From positions 372,001-436,000 of the forward strand of contig NZ_JADPKK010000022.1 in NCBI RefSeq assembly GCF_023073915.1: a stretch of DNA of 64,000 bases, given 5' to 3'. Below are positions 1 through 10,828 of the stretch, in pieces (the stretch's first letter is position 1; the number at the start of each line of letters is the position of its first letter). A program made the translations under genes and the position numbers. Under the pieces are notes generated by a model, which worked only from the letters and a program-made list of their open reading frames with translations, had not been told where the DNA came from and made no database searches. The stretch is from Bradyrhizobium sp. 149. GTDB taxonomy: Bacteria > Pseudomonadota > Alphaproteobacteria > Rhizobiales > Xanthobacteraceae.

Positions 1-176
1 TCATCGCAGGCCTCCTCGCGCAAGGCGTGCCGGCGTTCGAAGCCGCCAGCATCGCCGTGTGGATGCATGGCGAAGCGGGGAGCGAGGCCGGGCCGGGGCT
101 GATCGCGGAGGATCTCACCGAGACGCTGCCGGCGGTCCATCGGCGAATCTATAATGCGCTGGGGATCGAGTACTAG
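1..176 (+). CDS. nnr: NAD(P)H-hydrate dehydratase (YjeF C-terminal type), 3' end only
   Basis: Only the last 57 codons are present; the frame is open from base 3 to the TAG at 174-176. The residues read IAGLLAQGVPAFEAASIAVW and then MHGEAG, which is the closing segment of the ribokinase-like ADP/ATP-dependent NAD(P)H-hydrate dehydratase domain. This enzyme repairs hydrated NAD(P)H, usually as one polypeptide with an epimerase domain. The call rests on this short tail, so the fused or single-domain state cannot be told. The stop overlaps the GTG start of the next gene by one base, suggesting co-translation. Confidence 0.7.
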   Translation, partial: IAGLLAQGVPAFEAASIAVWMHGEAGSEAGPGLIAEDLTETLPAVHRRIYNALGIEY

Positions 177-619
177 TGCTCAGGCAGCTCGCGCTCACCG
201 ATATGGCCGCGGCGGCGCAAGTTCACCGGGCTGCATTCGACGATGCGATGCCGTGGCTCATTGGGCTGCATACGCCGGATCAGGACCGCTGGTTCTACAG
301 CGAGCACGTCTTCGCGACGTGCCGCGTGTGCGGACGCTTCGACGGCGATGTCCTGAGCGGGATCATCGCTTTCCGTGACGGCTGGATTGAGCAGCTGTAC
401 GTGCTTCCTGCTGTTCAAGGGGGCGGCGTCGGCACCGAACTCCTCGATTTCGCCAAGCATGCCTGCGAACGGCTGGAGCTCTGGACCTTCCAGCGCAACG
501 CGCGGGCACGGCGCTTCTACCAAGCGCGCGGGTTCACGCTCATCGAGCAGACCGACGGGGCCCGAAACGAGGAGAAAGAACCCGACGTCCGCTATCTCTG
601 GACGCGCGCAGGCCGATAG
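176..619 (+). CDS. GNAT family N-acetyltransferase
   Basis: A 147-residue protein that would transfer an acetyl group from acetyl-CoA to an unidentified amine. The acetyl-CoA loop is seen in LYVLPAVQGGGVGTELLDFA (about residues 73-92; the Q/R-x-x-G-x-G/A type motif is QGGGVG), followed by the typical late strand and helix NARARRFYQARGF. The length is normal for a single GNAT domain. The start is GTG, overlapping the upstream stop by one base (TAGTG), so it is probably in an operon with the NAD(P)H-hydrate repair gene. It converges with the multicopper-like gene, one base from its stop. Substrate unknown. Confidence 0.8.
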   Translation: MLRQLALTDMAAAAQVHRAAFDDAMPWLIGLHTPDQDRWFYSEHVFATCRVCGRFDGDVLSGIIAFRDGWIEQLYVLPAVQGGGVGTELLDFAKHACERLELWTFQRNARARRFYQARGFTLIEQTDGARNEEKEPDVRYLWTRAGR

Positions 620-620
620 C

Positions 621-1949
621 TCACTCCACCCCGTACCACCGCACCAGCCGCGGCGCGGCCCAATCGGTCGCGACGAATTCGATCAGCCATCGTCCCGGGG
701 AGGCCGCAGCGAAGGCGATGCGCTGGGTCTGGCCGGGTTCGATCGCGAGCGTGTCGAGCCAATAGGGCTTCCAGCCGTCGTCGAGCTTGTCGAGCAGGCG
801 GAAATGGTGGCCGTGGAGGTGGAAGACGGTGGCGACGGAGGCGGGGTTCTTGAGGGCCAGCACGACAGTGCGGCCGGCCTTGGCGCGGAAGGCGGGGGCG
901 GAGGACGTCGAGAAGTTTGCCGGTTGTATCCAACCGGCGTCGGCTGCGCCGAGCGCGACATCGAACCGCAGGGCGCCCTTCAGATCGAGCCGGTCGGGAA
1001 GGTCGTTCGGAGGGAGCGGCTGCGGCGGCGACAGCGGCACGCGCCGCTCAAGCTTGCCGGAGACCGTCAGGCGGCCGACCTGGCGCGCCTCCTTGCCGTC
1101 ATGCAGCAGGAATGCGGCCGATGTGACCGCATCCACAAACGCGTCGGCGCGTGCGCCGGGGGCCAGCACCAAGGCACCGTTGCGGGCCGGGAACGGCTCT
1201 GCCGGCTGTCCGTCCAGAGCCATCAGCTGGACCTCGTGGCTTTCCAATTTGATCGCCAGTACAGAACGTTGGGAGCCGTTGATAAAGCGCAGCCGCAGCC
1301 GCTCATTGGCCGAAGCTGAGAGTTCGAATGAAGTTTGCCCATTGATCGTGTAGAGCGGGGTGGTGTCCTTCGGATCCCAGCCCGGGGGAAGCGCGGTCCC
1401 ATCCGGCCGCAGCCGCCATTCCTCGATCAAGAGGACCACGTCCCGATCGACGGCGACCGGGTTGGTCTCGGTGACGATGATCGAAAGCGGACGCGCGGGC
1501 TGCTTCAGGCCGTCCTCGAACAGCCGAAAGTCGGCCAACAGGGTTCCCGCGTTGGGCATTGAAACAACTGATGTTTCCGTCGCGTCCGGCGTGGTCGGGG
1601 CGCGTCCCCGAAGCGGGTCGGCCGCGGCCGGGCCATTGAGGCCGTACCAGACTGGTGCAAGCGGGACAGGCAGGTCGTTGCGGAAGACCACCTCGCAGCG
1701 GTCGCCACGCTTGAGACGGACGTCCCCAAGGTGGCTTACGGCGGCCAGCTCCCAGACCGGTGTCAGCGGTTGATCCGGCCTCAGAGCCAGCGTCGCCGGT
1801 CTTGCCTGAAGCGCGAGCTGAGCGGTCACGAGCGGGCCTGCGCCGCCGGCGATCAACCCGGCCGCGGAGGCTCCAAAGCCGACCTGAAGTCCGGCTCCAA
1901 GCCCGGCCAAAACCTCGCGCCTCGTCGGGTCGAAGATCCGCGTTTTCAT
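621..1949 (-). CDS. Tat-exported multicopper-oxidase-fold protein lacking most copper ligands
   Basis: A 442-residue protein with an N-terminal twin-arginine signal (TRREVLAGLGAG near residue 10, then a hydrophobic stretch), so it is likely exported folded to the periplasm. The cupredoxin layout is of a multicopper oxidase, and one motif survives: FHLHGHHF near 376-383. The other three copper motifs are gone. The HWHG site is replaced by VWYGLNG (100-106), the second His pair by MPNAGTLLADF (131-141), and the C-terminal HCHxxxH block by WLIEFVATDW (about 422-431). It therefore resembles copper-free relatives such as E. coli FtsP/SufI rather than an active laccase. Whether it has an oxidase, scaffold or other role cannot be told from sequence. 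The first two statements are seen; the functional reading is inference. Confidence 0.75.
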   Translation of the reverse strand: MKTRIFDPTRREVLAGLGAGLQVGFGASAAGLIAGGAGPLVTAQLALQARPATLALRPDQPLTPVWELAAVSHLGDVRLKRGDRCEVVFRNDLPVPLAPVWYGLNGPAAADPLRGRAPTTPDATETSVVSMPNAGTLLADFRLFEDGLKQPARPLSIIVTETNPVAVDRDVVLLIEEWRLRPDGTALPPGWDPKDTTPLYTINGQTSFELSASANERLRLRFINGSQRSVLAIKLESHEVQLMALDGQPAEPFPARNGALVLAPGARADAFVDAVTSAAFLLHDGKEARQVGRLTVSGKLERRVPLSPPQPLPPNDLPDRLDLKGALRFDVALGAADAGWIQPANFSTSSAPAFRAKAGRTVVLALKNPASVATVFHLHGHHFRLLDKLDDGWKPYWLDTLAIEPGQTQRIAFAAASPGRWLIEFVATDWAAPRLVRWYGVE

Positions 1950-2028
1950 GGGGCGATCCGGACCACGCCGTGCTGGATAAGTCCAGCCGTCGTGCCTACT
2001 TGAAGCCTGCCTCCATCAGGCCATTTTT

Positions 2029-2059
2029 TTGCTGCGAACAGGCGGGCACATGCTATAAG
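2029..2059 (+). promoter_or_regulatory. Putative sigma-70 promoter for tRNA-Leu
   Basis: TTGCTG at 2029-2034 and TATAAG at 2054-2059 are 19 bases apart, about 44 bases upstream of the mature tRNA 5' end. The -10 is good and the spacing is slightly long. No other gene start lies immediately downstream. Confidence 0.4.
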
Positions 2060-2102
2060 CCCGCCGCCCGCGGCATCGCGGCCGGTCTTGATGCAAATTT
2101 AC

Positions 2103-2187
2103 GCGGGCGTGGCGGAACTGGTAGACGCGCTGGATTTAGGTTCCAGTGACGAAAGTTGTGGGGGTTCGAGTCCCTCCGCCCGCACCA
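2103..2187 (+). tRNA. tRNA-Leu (anticodon UAG)
   Basis: Class II tRNA of 85 bases. The acceptor arms GCGGGCG (2103-2109) and CGCCCGC (2177-2183) pair perfectly, the discriminator is A, and CCA is encoded (2185-2187). The anticodon stem CTGGA/TCCAG encloses loop TTTAGGT, giving anticodon TAG at 2137-2139, which reads CUN leucine codons. A variable arm precedes the T-loop GTTCGAGTC. Confidence 0.97.
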
Positions 2188-2360
2188 AGCGCTTTCAGCG
2201 TTTGCACGGATTACGCGATCTGCTCCGGCGCGGATGTTTGTCCGCCTGAAGCCGGTCCGACGAACCATCGGCGTTGAGGCGTTCGCCTTGCGCCGGATCG
2301 ATTAATGACAGCGTCCCGACGCATGCGCGCCGGGGCCGAACGAGAAGAAGATTGGACGCC

Positions 2361-3722
2361 ATGCAGGTCACAGAAACCCTCTCGGAAGGTTTGAAGCACG
2401 AGTTCAGGATCAGCGTTCCCGCCTCTGATCTCGACGCGAAGGCCGGTGCCAAGCTCGTCGACCTCAAGGACAAGGTCAAAATCAATGGCTTCCGTCCCGG
2501 CAAGGTGCCGGTCACGCATCTCAAGAAGGTCTATGGCCGCTCGGTGATGGCCGAGACCATCGACCAGACCATCCGCGACACCAACACGCAGCTGTTCTCC
2601 GAGCGCGGTTTCCGCCTTGCGACCGAGCCAAAGATCACGATGCCGACCGAGCAGGCCGAGGTCGAGGAGCTGCTCAACGGCAAGACTGATCTGACCTACA
2701 CGGTTGCGATCGAGGTGGTGCCGTCGATTGCGCTCGCCGACTTCAAGTCCTTTGAGGTCGAGAAGCCCGTCGCCGAAGTCACCGACGCCGACGTCGACGA
2801 GGCGATCAAGCGCATTGCCGATTCGAACCGCGGCTATGCCGCGAAGGCCGAGGGCAGCAAGGCCGAATCGGGCGATCGCGTCACCGTCGCCTTCAAGGGC
2901 ACCATCAACGGCGAGGCCTTCGAGGGCGGCGCCGGCGAGGGCATCCAGGTCGTGATCGGATCCAACACCTTCATCCCCGGCTTCGAAGAGCAGCTCATCG
3001 GCATCGCCGCCAACGAGACCCGCACGCTGAAGGTGGCGTTCCCCAAGAACTACATGAACGACAAGCTCGCCGGCCAGCCGGCCGAGTTCGAGACCACCGC
3101 GACGCTGATCGAGGCGCCGCAGGATCTCGCGATCGACGACGAGTTCGCCAAGACGCTGGGCCTCGAATCTCTGGACAAGCTGAAGGAAGCGGCACGCCAG
3201 CGGCTGGTCGCCGAGTTCGCGACCGCAACGCGCCAGCGCGTCAAGCGCGCGCTGCTCGACCGCCTCGACGAGGCGCATCGCTTCGAGGCGCCGCCCTCGC
3301 TGGTCGACGAGGAGTTCAACCTGATGTGGAACTCGGTCAAGGCCGAGATGGACTCCGCCGGCAAGACCTTTGCCGACGAGGACACCACTGAAGACGCCGC
3401 CAAGGAAGAGTACCGCAAGATCGCGGACCGCCGCGTCCGGCTTGGCCTCGTGCTCTCCGAGATCGGCGAGAAGAACAAGATCTCCGTGACCGACGACGAA
3501 GTCGGCCGCGCCGTGATCGAGCGGGCGCGCTCGATGCCCGGCCGCGAGAAGGAGGTCTGGGACTATTACCGCAGCAACGCCCAAGCGTTGGCCCAGCTTC
3601 GTGCACCGATCTATGAGGACAAGGTCGTCGACTTCATCCTCGAGCTCGCCAAGGTGACCGAGAAGAAGGTCTCGCGCGACGATCTCTACAAGGACGACGA
3701 GGCGGAGAAGACCGCGGCCTGA
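2361..3722 (+). CDS. tig: Trigger factor, ribosome-associated chaperone
   Basis: A 453-residue cytosolic folding factor that binds ribosomal protein L23 at the exit tunnel and has peptidyl-prolyl isomerase activity. The N-terminal domain carries the ribosome-docking signature region GFRPGKVP (about residues 43-50). The FKBP-like domain includes GDRVTVAFKGTINGEAFEGG (about 170-190). The long helical C-terminal chaperone arms follow. The frame is open further upstream, but the ATG at 2361 (MQVTETLSEG) matches the usual trigger factor N-terminus, and GAGAAGAAG lies about 10 bases before it. It sits ahead of clpP-clpX-lon, the standard quality-control cluster. The length is normal (E. coli 432). 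Confidence 0.97.
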   Translation: MQVTETLSEGLKHEFRISVPASDLDAKAGAKLVDLKDKVKINGFRPGKVPVTHLKKVYGRSVMAETIDQTIRDTNTQLFSERGFRLATEPKITMPTEQAEVEELLNGKTDLTYTVAIEVVPSIALADFKSFEVEKPVAEVTDADVDEAIKRIADSNRGYAAKAEGSKAESGDRVTVAFKGTINGEAFEGGAGEGIQVVIGSNTFIPGFEEQLIGIAANETRTLKVAFPKNYMNDKLAGQPAEFETTATLIEAPQDLAIDDEFAKTLGLESLDKLKEAARQRLVAEFATATRQRVKRALLDRLDEAHRFEAPPSLVDEEFNLMWNSVKAEMDSAGKTFADEDTTEDAAKEEYRKIADRRVRLGLVLSEIGEKNKISVTDDEVGRAVIERARSMPGREKEVWDYYRSNAQALAQLRAPIYEDKVVDFILELAKVTEKKVSRDDLYKDDEAEKTAA

Positions 3723-3773
3723 AGGCTCCAGGAGAGCCTTTAAAGGCTCCAGGAGAGCCTTTAAGAGAGCCTT
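3722..3773 (+). terminator. Tandem hairpin repeats after tig (probable terminator array)
   Basis: A 20-base unit, AAGGCTCCAGGAGAGCCTTT, occurs at 3722-3741 and again at 3743-3762 (period 21). A partial third copy, AAGAGAGCCTT, is at 3763-3773. Each full unit folds as AAGGCT / AGCCTT around a 7-base loop and ends in TTT, so it looks like an intrinsic terminator duplicated in tandem. The first unit begins on the last base of the tig stop codon. Confidence 0.6.
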
Positions 3774-3882
3774 GCATTAAGGATGATCAGCGAAGAGGTC
3801 GAGCTAGCCAGGTGGCCGGCTGGGCCTCTTTGTACGAATCAGCTTCAACTGCCTCACGGATTAAGCCTTAATTCGCCCGGCA

Positions 3883-3908
3883 CTTGTCAGGCGCGAATTG
3901 GGCTATAT
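3883..3908 (+). promoter_or_regulatory. Possible heat-shock (RpoH) promoter of clpP
   Basis: CTTGTC (3883-3888) and CTATAT (3903-3908) are separated by 14 bases, too short for sigma-70 but fitting alphaproteobacterial RpoH promoters (CTTG ... C-TAT-T). The -35 lies between inverted repeats AATTCGC (3870-3876) and GCGAATT (3893-3899), which could bind a regulator. The rest of the 3774-4047 gap holds only a 13-base tandem repeat; the short open frame there shows no coding character. Confidence 0.35.
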
Positions 3909-3926
3909 CTGTCGCTACGCCTTCCG

Positions 3927-3952
3927 CTTCTACCAAGTTCTTCTACCAAGTT
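3927..3952. repeat. Perfect 13-bp tandem duplication in the clpP leader
   Basis: CTTCTACCAAGTT occurs twice without a gap (3927-3939 and 3940-3952). It sits downstream of the putative clpP promoter and about 95 bases before the clpP start, so it would lie in the 5' untranslated region. It looks like slippage; no function is evident. Confidence 0.8.
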
Positions 3953-4047
3953 CCTGCATCACGGGACGTCCATCGGCCTTCCGGCAGATCCAGCCGCGAC
4001 TGGCAGCCAAAACTGGCGATGTCCGCCTCTTAAAACCTAGGTGACTC

Positions 4048-4683
4048 ATGCGCGATCCGGTTGAAACCTACATGAACCTCGTGCCCATGGTGGTCGAGCA
4101 GACCAACCGTGGCGAGCGCGCCTACGACATTTTCTCGCGCCTTCTGAAAGAGCGCATCATCTTCCTGACCGGGCCGGTCGAGGACGGCATGTCGACGCTC
4201 ATCGTCGCGCAGCTTCTGTTCCTTGAGGCGGAAAATCCGAAGAAGGAAATCTCGATGTACATCAACTCGCCGGGCGGCGTGGTGACGTCGGGCCTCGCGA
4301 TCTACGACACCATGCAGTTCATCCGCCCGCCGGTCTCGACGCTGTGCACGGGCCAGGCCGCCTCGATGGGCTCGCTGCTGCTCTGCGCCGGCGAGAAGGA
4401 CATGCGCTTCTCGCTGCCGAACGCGCGCATCATGGTGCATCAGCCCTCCGGTGGCTTCCAGGGCCAGGCCACCGACATCATGCTGCACGCCCAGGAAATC
4501 CTGAACCTGAAGAAGCGGCTCAACGAGATCTACGTGAAACACACCGGCCAGACCTACAAGGCGATCGAGGACGCGCTGGAACGCGACAAGTTCCTGACCG
4601 CGAACGACGCCAAGGAGTTCGGCCTGGTAGACAAGGTCATCGACAAGCGCGCCGAAGAGGCTGCGTCGGCGAAGACCCCGTAG
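4048..4683 (+). CDS. clpP: ATP-dependent Clp protease proteolytic subunit
   Basis: A 211-residue serine peptidase that forms the double-heptamer chamber used with ClpX (encoded next) or ClpA. The nucleophile Ser106 is in GQAASMGS, His131 is in MVHQPSGG, and the acidic member is probably the Asp of ERDKF near residue 176. The family handle region YINSPGGVVTSG is at about 71-82. The length matches other ClpP proteins. It is separated from clpX by 438 bases and from tig by terminator-like repeats, so it is probably its own transcript, possibly heat-inducible. Confidence 0.98.
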   Translation: MRDPVETYMNLVPMVVEQTNRGERAYDIFSRLLKERIIFLTGPVEDGMSTLIVAQLLFLEAENPKKEISMYINSPGGVVTSGLAIYDTMQFIRPPVSTLCTGQAASMGSLLLCAGEKDMRFSLPNARIMVHQPSGGFQGQATDIMLHAQEILNLKKRLNEIYVKHTGQTYKAIEDALERDKFLTANDAKEFGLVDKVIDKRAEEAASAKTP

Positions 4684-5121
4684 CACTACTGTTGCAGCGA
4701 TCCCTTGTCGGGATCGTCTACAGGGTGGCGTTCACGTTAAGGACACGTGCGCGCGTCGCAAAACGCAGTTTTGCGCCCTGCCACAGGCAGAAAGTTCCGC
4801 TTTCGTGCTTGTTTTTCGTGGCAATCCAGCAACGCCGGGGTGATTTCGATCACTTCGCCCGTGCCAAGACCTGAAATCACGGTATTGTCACGGGTAGCCG
4901 GCGACCTCCGATTAGCGAATTCTTGATAGTCGGGTGACAGCATGGTTCGCTACGACCGATCGGCTATGATCGCGGAGAAGCAAGTGACCGTGATTCGCAC
5001 GGGATGTAACGCGTAGGGTCTTTTTTGGTACGGAATTTGCTCTATTTGAAGGACTGTACCGGCTGTCGTGCCGGAATAGGGCGATCGAGCGGACGGGATC
5101 GAACCGCGGACGGAGACATGA
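4684..5121. other. clpP-clpX intergenic region, with a hairpin after clpP
   Basis: This is a 438-base gap. Just after clpP a perfect 7-bp stem CGATCCC (4698-4704) / GGGATCG (4710-4716) with a 5-base loop could slow transcription or protect the 3' end, but it has no T-run. The remainder should contain the clpX promoter; I see no box pair convincing enough to place it and no coding frame with family features. Confidence 0.4.
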
Positions 5122-6393
<1,272 letters not shown>

Positions 6394-6515
6394 TTTGCGG
6401 CGCTGGAACGCTCCAATCGCCTCCTCAAGTAAGGGCTGCGGAAAGTATCTTCGCAGCCGGTGTTGCGTCGCTTATTTGCGTGCGTAAGCGCCTGATGGCG
6501 CGCGTCTTTCAATGA

Positions 6516-6547
6516 CTTGACACCCCCCCGGTCGATAGCCACCTAAT
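6516..6547 (+). promoter_or_regulatory. Possible stress promoter upstream of lon
   Basis: CTTGAC at 6516-6521 and CCTAAT at 6542-6547 lie about 170 bases before lon. The -10-like box overlaps a perfect inverted repeat GCCACC (6538-6543) / GGTGGC (6551-6556) with a 7-base spacer, a possible operator. The 20-base box spacing is long, so this is tentative. The remainder of the 6394-6716 gap shows nothing recognisable apart from a purine-rich ribosome site (AAAAGGAAAAGG) before lon. Confidence 0.3.
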
Positions 6548-6716
6548 GTCGGTGGCGAGCGAGAAATCTCTTCAAGATTCGCCTCAGTTCCGATCCGGCG
6601 AGCCGGTCCAACCTGAAACGGACCGACCGGTTTTGCCGATCACCTCGGCACCTTGTGGCGGTTGCGCATGAGCATGGCGGGCTGCGTGCAAGGGGGCAAA
6701 GCAAAAGGAAAAGGCC

Positions 6717-9140
<2,424 letters not shown>

Positions 9141-9163
9141 GATCGCAGCTCGAAAAAGATGAT

Positions 9164-9190
9164 AAAACGGCGCCTTCGGGCGCCGTTTTT
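9164..9190 (+). terminator. Rho-independent terminator of lon
   Basis: Perfect stem ACGGCGCC (9167-9174) / GGCGCCGT (9179-9186) with a TTCG tetraloop, preceded by AAA and followed by TTTT. It starts 24 bases after the lon stop. Confidence 0.9.
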
Positions 9191-9204
9191 GTTGTGGGCA
9201 GCGG

Positions 9205-9618
9205 ATGACGACAATGCACATCGACGGGCAATGCCATTGCGGCCAGATTACCTTTGAAGCCGAGATCGACCCCGAGGCAATGTCTGTCTGCCACTGCACC
9301 GATTGCCAGATGCTGACCGGCTCGCCGTTCCGGGTGACGGCCGTCTGTTCGGGCGCCGATGTCCGGCTGACCGGCGGCACGCCCAAGATCTACGGCAAGC
9401 GCGGCGACAACGGCCGGATGCGCTTTCAGCATTTCTGCGCCGACTGCGGTTCCCCGCTGTTCACGAGCGGCGAGGGTGACCAGAAGGACGATTGGGGCAT
9501 CCGCTGGGGCAGCATCCGCCAGCGCGACAAATTGCGGCCCGTCAGGCAGATCTGGTGCCGGTCCGCGGCGGTGTGGATCGACGCGGTGCCACTGCTGCCG
9601 GGGCGGCCAGGGGATTGA
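9205..9618 (+). CDS. GFA-family (Mss4-like) zinc protein
   Basis: A 137-residue protein of the family named after glutathione-dependent formaldehyde-activating enzyme. Most members are small zinc proteins of unproven function. The zinc ligands are visible: CHCG near residues 9-12, CHCTDC near 30-35 and CADC near 78-81, in the family order. The start could be ATG 9205 or ATG 9214; neither has a strong ribosome site. It follows the lon terminator and precedes tRNA-Val. The family is clear; the biochemical role is not. Confidence 0.8.
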   Translation: MTTMHIDGQCHCGQITFEAEIDPEAMSVCHCTDCQMLTGSPFRVTAVCSGADVRLTGGTPKIYGKRGDNGRMRFQHFCADCGSPLFTSGEGDQKDDWGIRWGSIRQRDKLRPVRQIWCRSAAVWIDAVPLLPGRPGD

Positions 9619-9657
9619 GCTGGGTTGCCCAGCCTCGCTGCGCCGCGCGGCGTAGGC

Positions 9658-9734
9658 TGGTGGGCGGTCACGGATTCGAACCGCGGACCCTCTCGGTGTA
9701 AACGAGATGCTCTAACCAGCTGAGCTAACCGCCC
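9658..9734 (-). tRNA. tRNA-Val (anticodon UAC)
   Basis: 77-base tRNA on the minus strand. The acceptor GGGCGGT/ACCGCCC pairs fully (plus-strand 9728-9734 with 9662-9668), the discriminator is A at 9661, and CCA is encoded at 9658-9660. The anticodon arm CTCGT-TTACACC-GAGAG gives TAC (plus-strand GTA at 9698-9700). The T-loop is GGTTCGAATCC. Confidence 0.97.
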
Positions 9735-9861
9735 CACGGCGCCTCTTTAGCCTTGCCGCAGGGGGAGGAGCAAGGGGGCGGTGGTGTCGGAAACCGGGTT
9801 CATCTGGCCGCTCGACCGGCTCGGTATGGTATGAACCCGCAGCTATGCAACAGAGGCTTCG

Positions 9862-10722
9862 ATGGAAAAACCTAGCGGACACGAGCAAAACGCCGATCAG
9901 ATCGCCTATTGGAACGGGCCGAGCGGGCAGCGCTGGGCCAATCGCCATGCGGCGCAGGAGAGCCTGCTCGGGCCCATTGCCGAGGTGCTGATCGAGCGCG
10001 CCAGGCCGAAGCCGGGTGAGCGCGTTCTTGATGTCGGCTGCGGCTCCGGGGCGACGACGTTCGCGTTCGCGAAAGCGGTGGCCCCGAACGGCTTTGTGCT
10101 CGGGCTCGACGTCTCAGATCCGATGCTGTCGCAGGCGCGTGCGTTTGCGCCAAAGGGCCTGCCGCTCGACTTCGTGCTGGCGGATGCGACGGTGCATCCG
10201 TTCGAGCCGGCGAGTTTTGATCTGCTCGCCTCGCGCTTCGGCGTGATGTTTTTCGCTGACCCGATCGCGTCTTTCACTAACCTTCGCCGCGCGCTGAAGC
10301 CGACGGGGCGGCTGGCGTTTGCCTGCTGGCGCGAGCCGAAGGAAAATCCCTGGATGATGGCGCCGTTGATGGCCGTCTACAAGCATGTGCCCAAGATGGC
10401 CTCGGTCGGGCCGGAGGAGCCGGGCCCGTTCGCCTTCGCTTCCGAAGAGCGGGTGACAGGGATCCTGAAAGGCGCGGGCTTCGTCGACGTGGCGATGGAG
10501 CCGCACAACCTCGCGATGGATGTCGCGATCGGCGGCGGGCTCGATGTCGCGGTCGAGGGCTCACTCCAGATCGGCCCCGCCAGCCGCGCGCTGCAAGGGC
10601 ATCCGCCAGAGACGTATGCCGCCGCAAAAGCCTCGATCCGCGAGATGCTCGCGCCATTCCTGAAGGGGCAGAACGTGGCGCTCCAGGGCGCGATCTGGAT
10701 CGTGACGGCAAAGGCGGCGTAG
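9862..10722 (+). CDS. Class I SAM-dependent methyltransferase
   Basis: A 286-residue cytosolic enzyme of the UbiE/Methyltransf_11 type. Motif I is VLDVGCGSG (about 54-62), the acidic end of strand 2 is LGLDVSD, and motif post-II/III is FDLLASRFGVMFF with the next strand GRLAFACWREPKENPW, a common layout in small-molecule methyltransferases. Substrate unknown. It stands alone: tRNA-Val lies upstream on the other strand, and a palindromic repeat follows before the convergent CDF gene. Confidence 0.8.
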   Translation: MEKPSGHEQNADQIAYWNGPSGQRWANRHAAQESLLGPIAEVLIERARPKPGERVLDVGCGSGATTFAFAKAVAPNGFVLGLDVSDPMLSQARAFAPKGLPLDFVLADATVHPFEPASFDLLASRFGVMFFADPIASFTNLRRALKPTGRLAFACWREPKENPWMMAPLMAVYKHVPKMASVGPEEPGPFAFASEERVTGILKGAGFVDVAMEPHNLAMDVAIGGGLDVAVEGSLQIGPASRALQGHPPETYAAAKASIREMLAPFLKGQNVALQGAIWIVTAKAA

Positions 10723-10740
10723 GCGCGACTCTCTCCGCGC

Positions 10741-10827
10741 CGTCATTGCGAGGAGCACTTGCGACGAAGCAATCCAGAAATGGCCCGGGAGGCAGGCTGG
10801 ATTTGCTTCGCTGCGCCCGCTATGACG
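10741..10827. repeat. Palindromic intergenic repeat, family A, copy 1
   Basis: The left arm starts CGTCATTGCGAGGAGC and runs to GAAGCAATCCAGA; the right arm is CTGG-ATTTGCTTCGCTGCGC ending CTATGACG. The arms are roughly 35 bases and imperfectly complementary. A cleaner copy is at 61962-62041. It lies between convergent genes, so it may also act as a bidirectional terminator. Confidence 0.85.
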
Positions 10828-10828
10828 A

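Noticed and set aside
2274..2360. Upstream extension of trigger factor
   Set aside because: The residues encoded before ATG 2361 do not match the family; MQVTETLSEG is the usual N-terminus.
3783..4040. 85-codon frame in the tig-clpP gap
   Set aside because: No ribosome site, no family resemblance, and it spans the promoter and tandem-repeat features of the clpP leader.
5098..5112. TCGAACCGCGGAC near clpX, identical to part of the tRNA-Val T-arm region, as an att-like repeat
   Set aside because: Only 13 bases, no integrase, and no island boundary; likely chance.
10741..10827. Insertion sequence end or CRISPR-like repeat
   Set aside because: It is a single palindrome without a transposase or spacer pattern, and matches the intergenic palindrome at 61962-62041.
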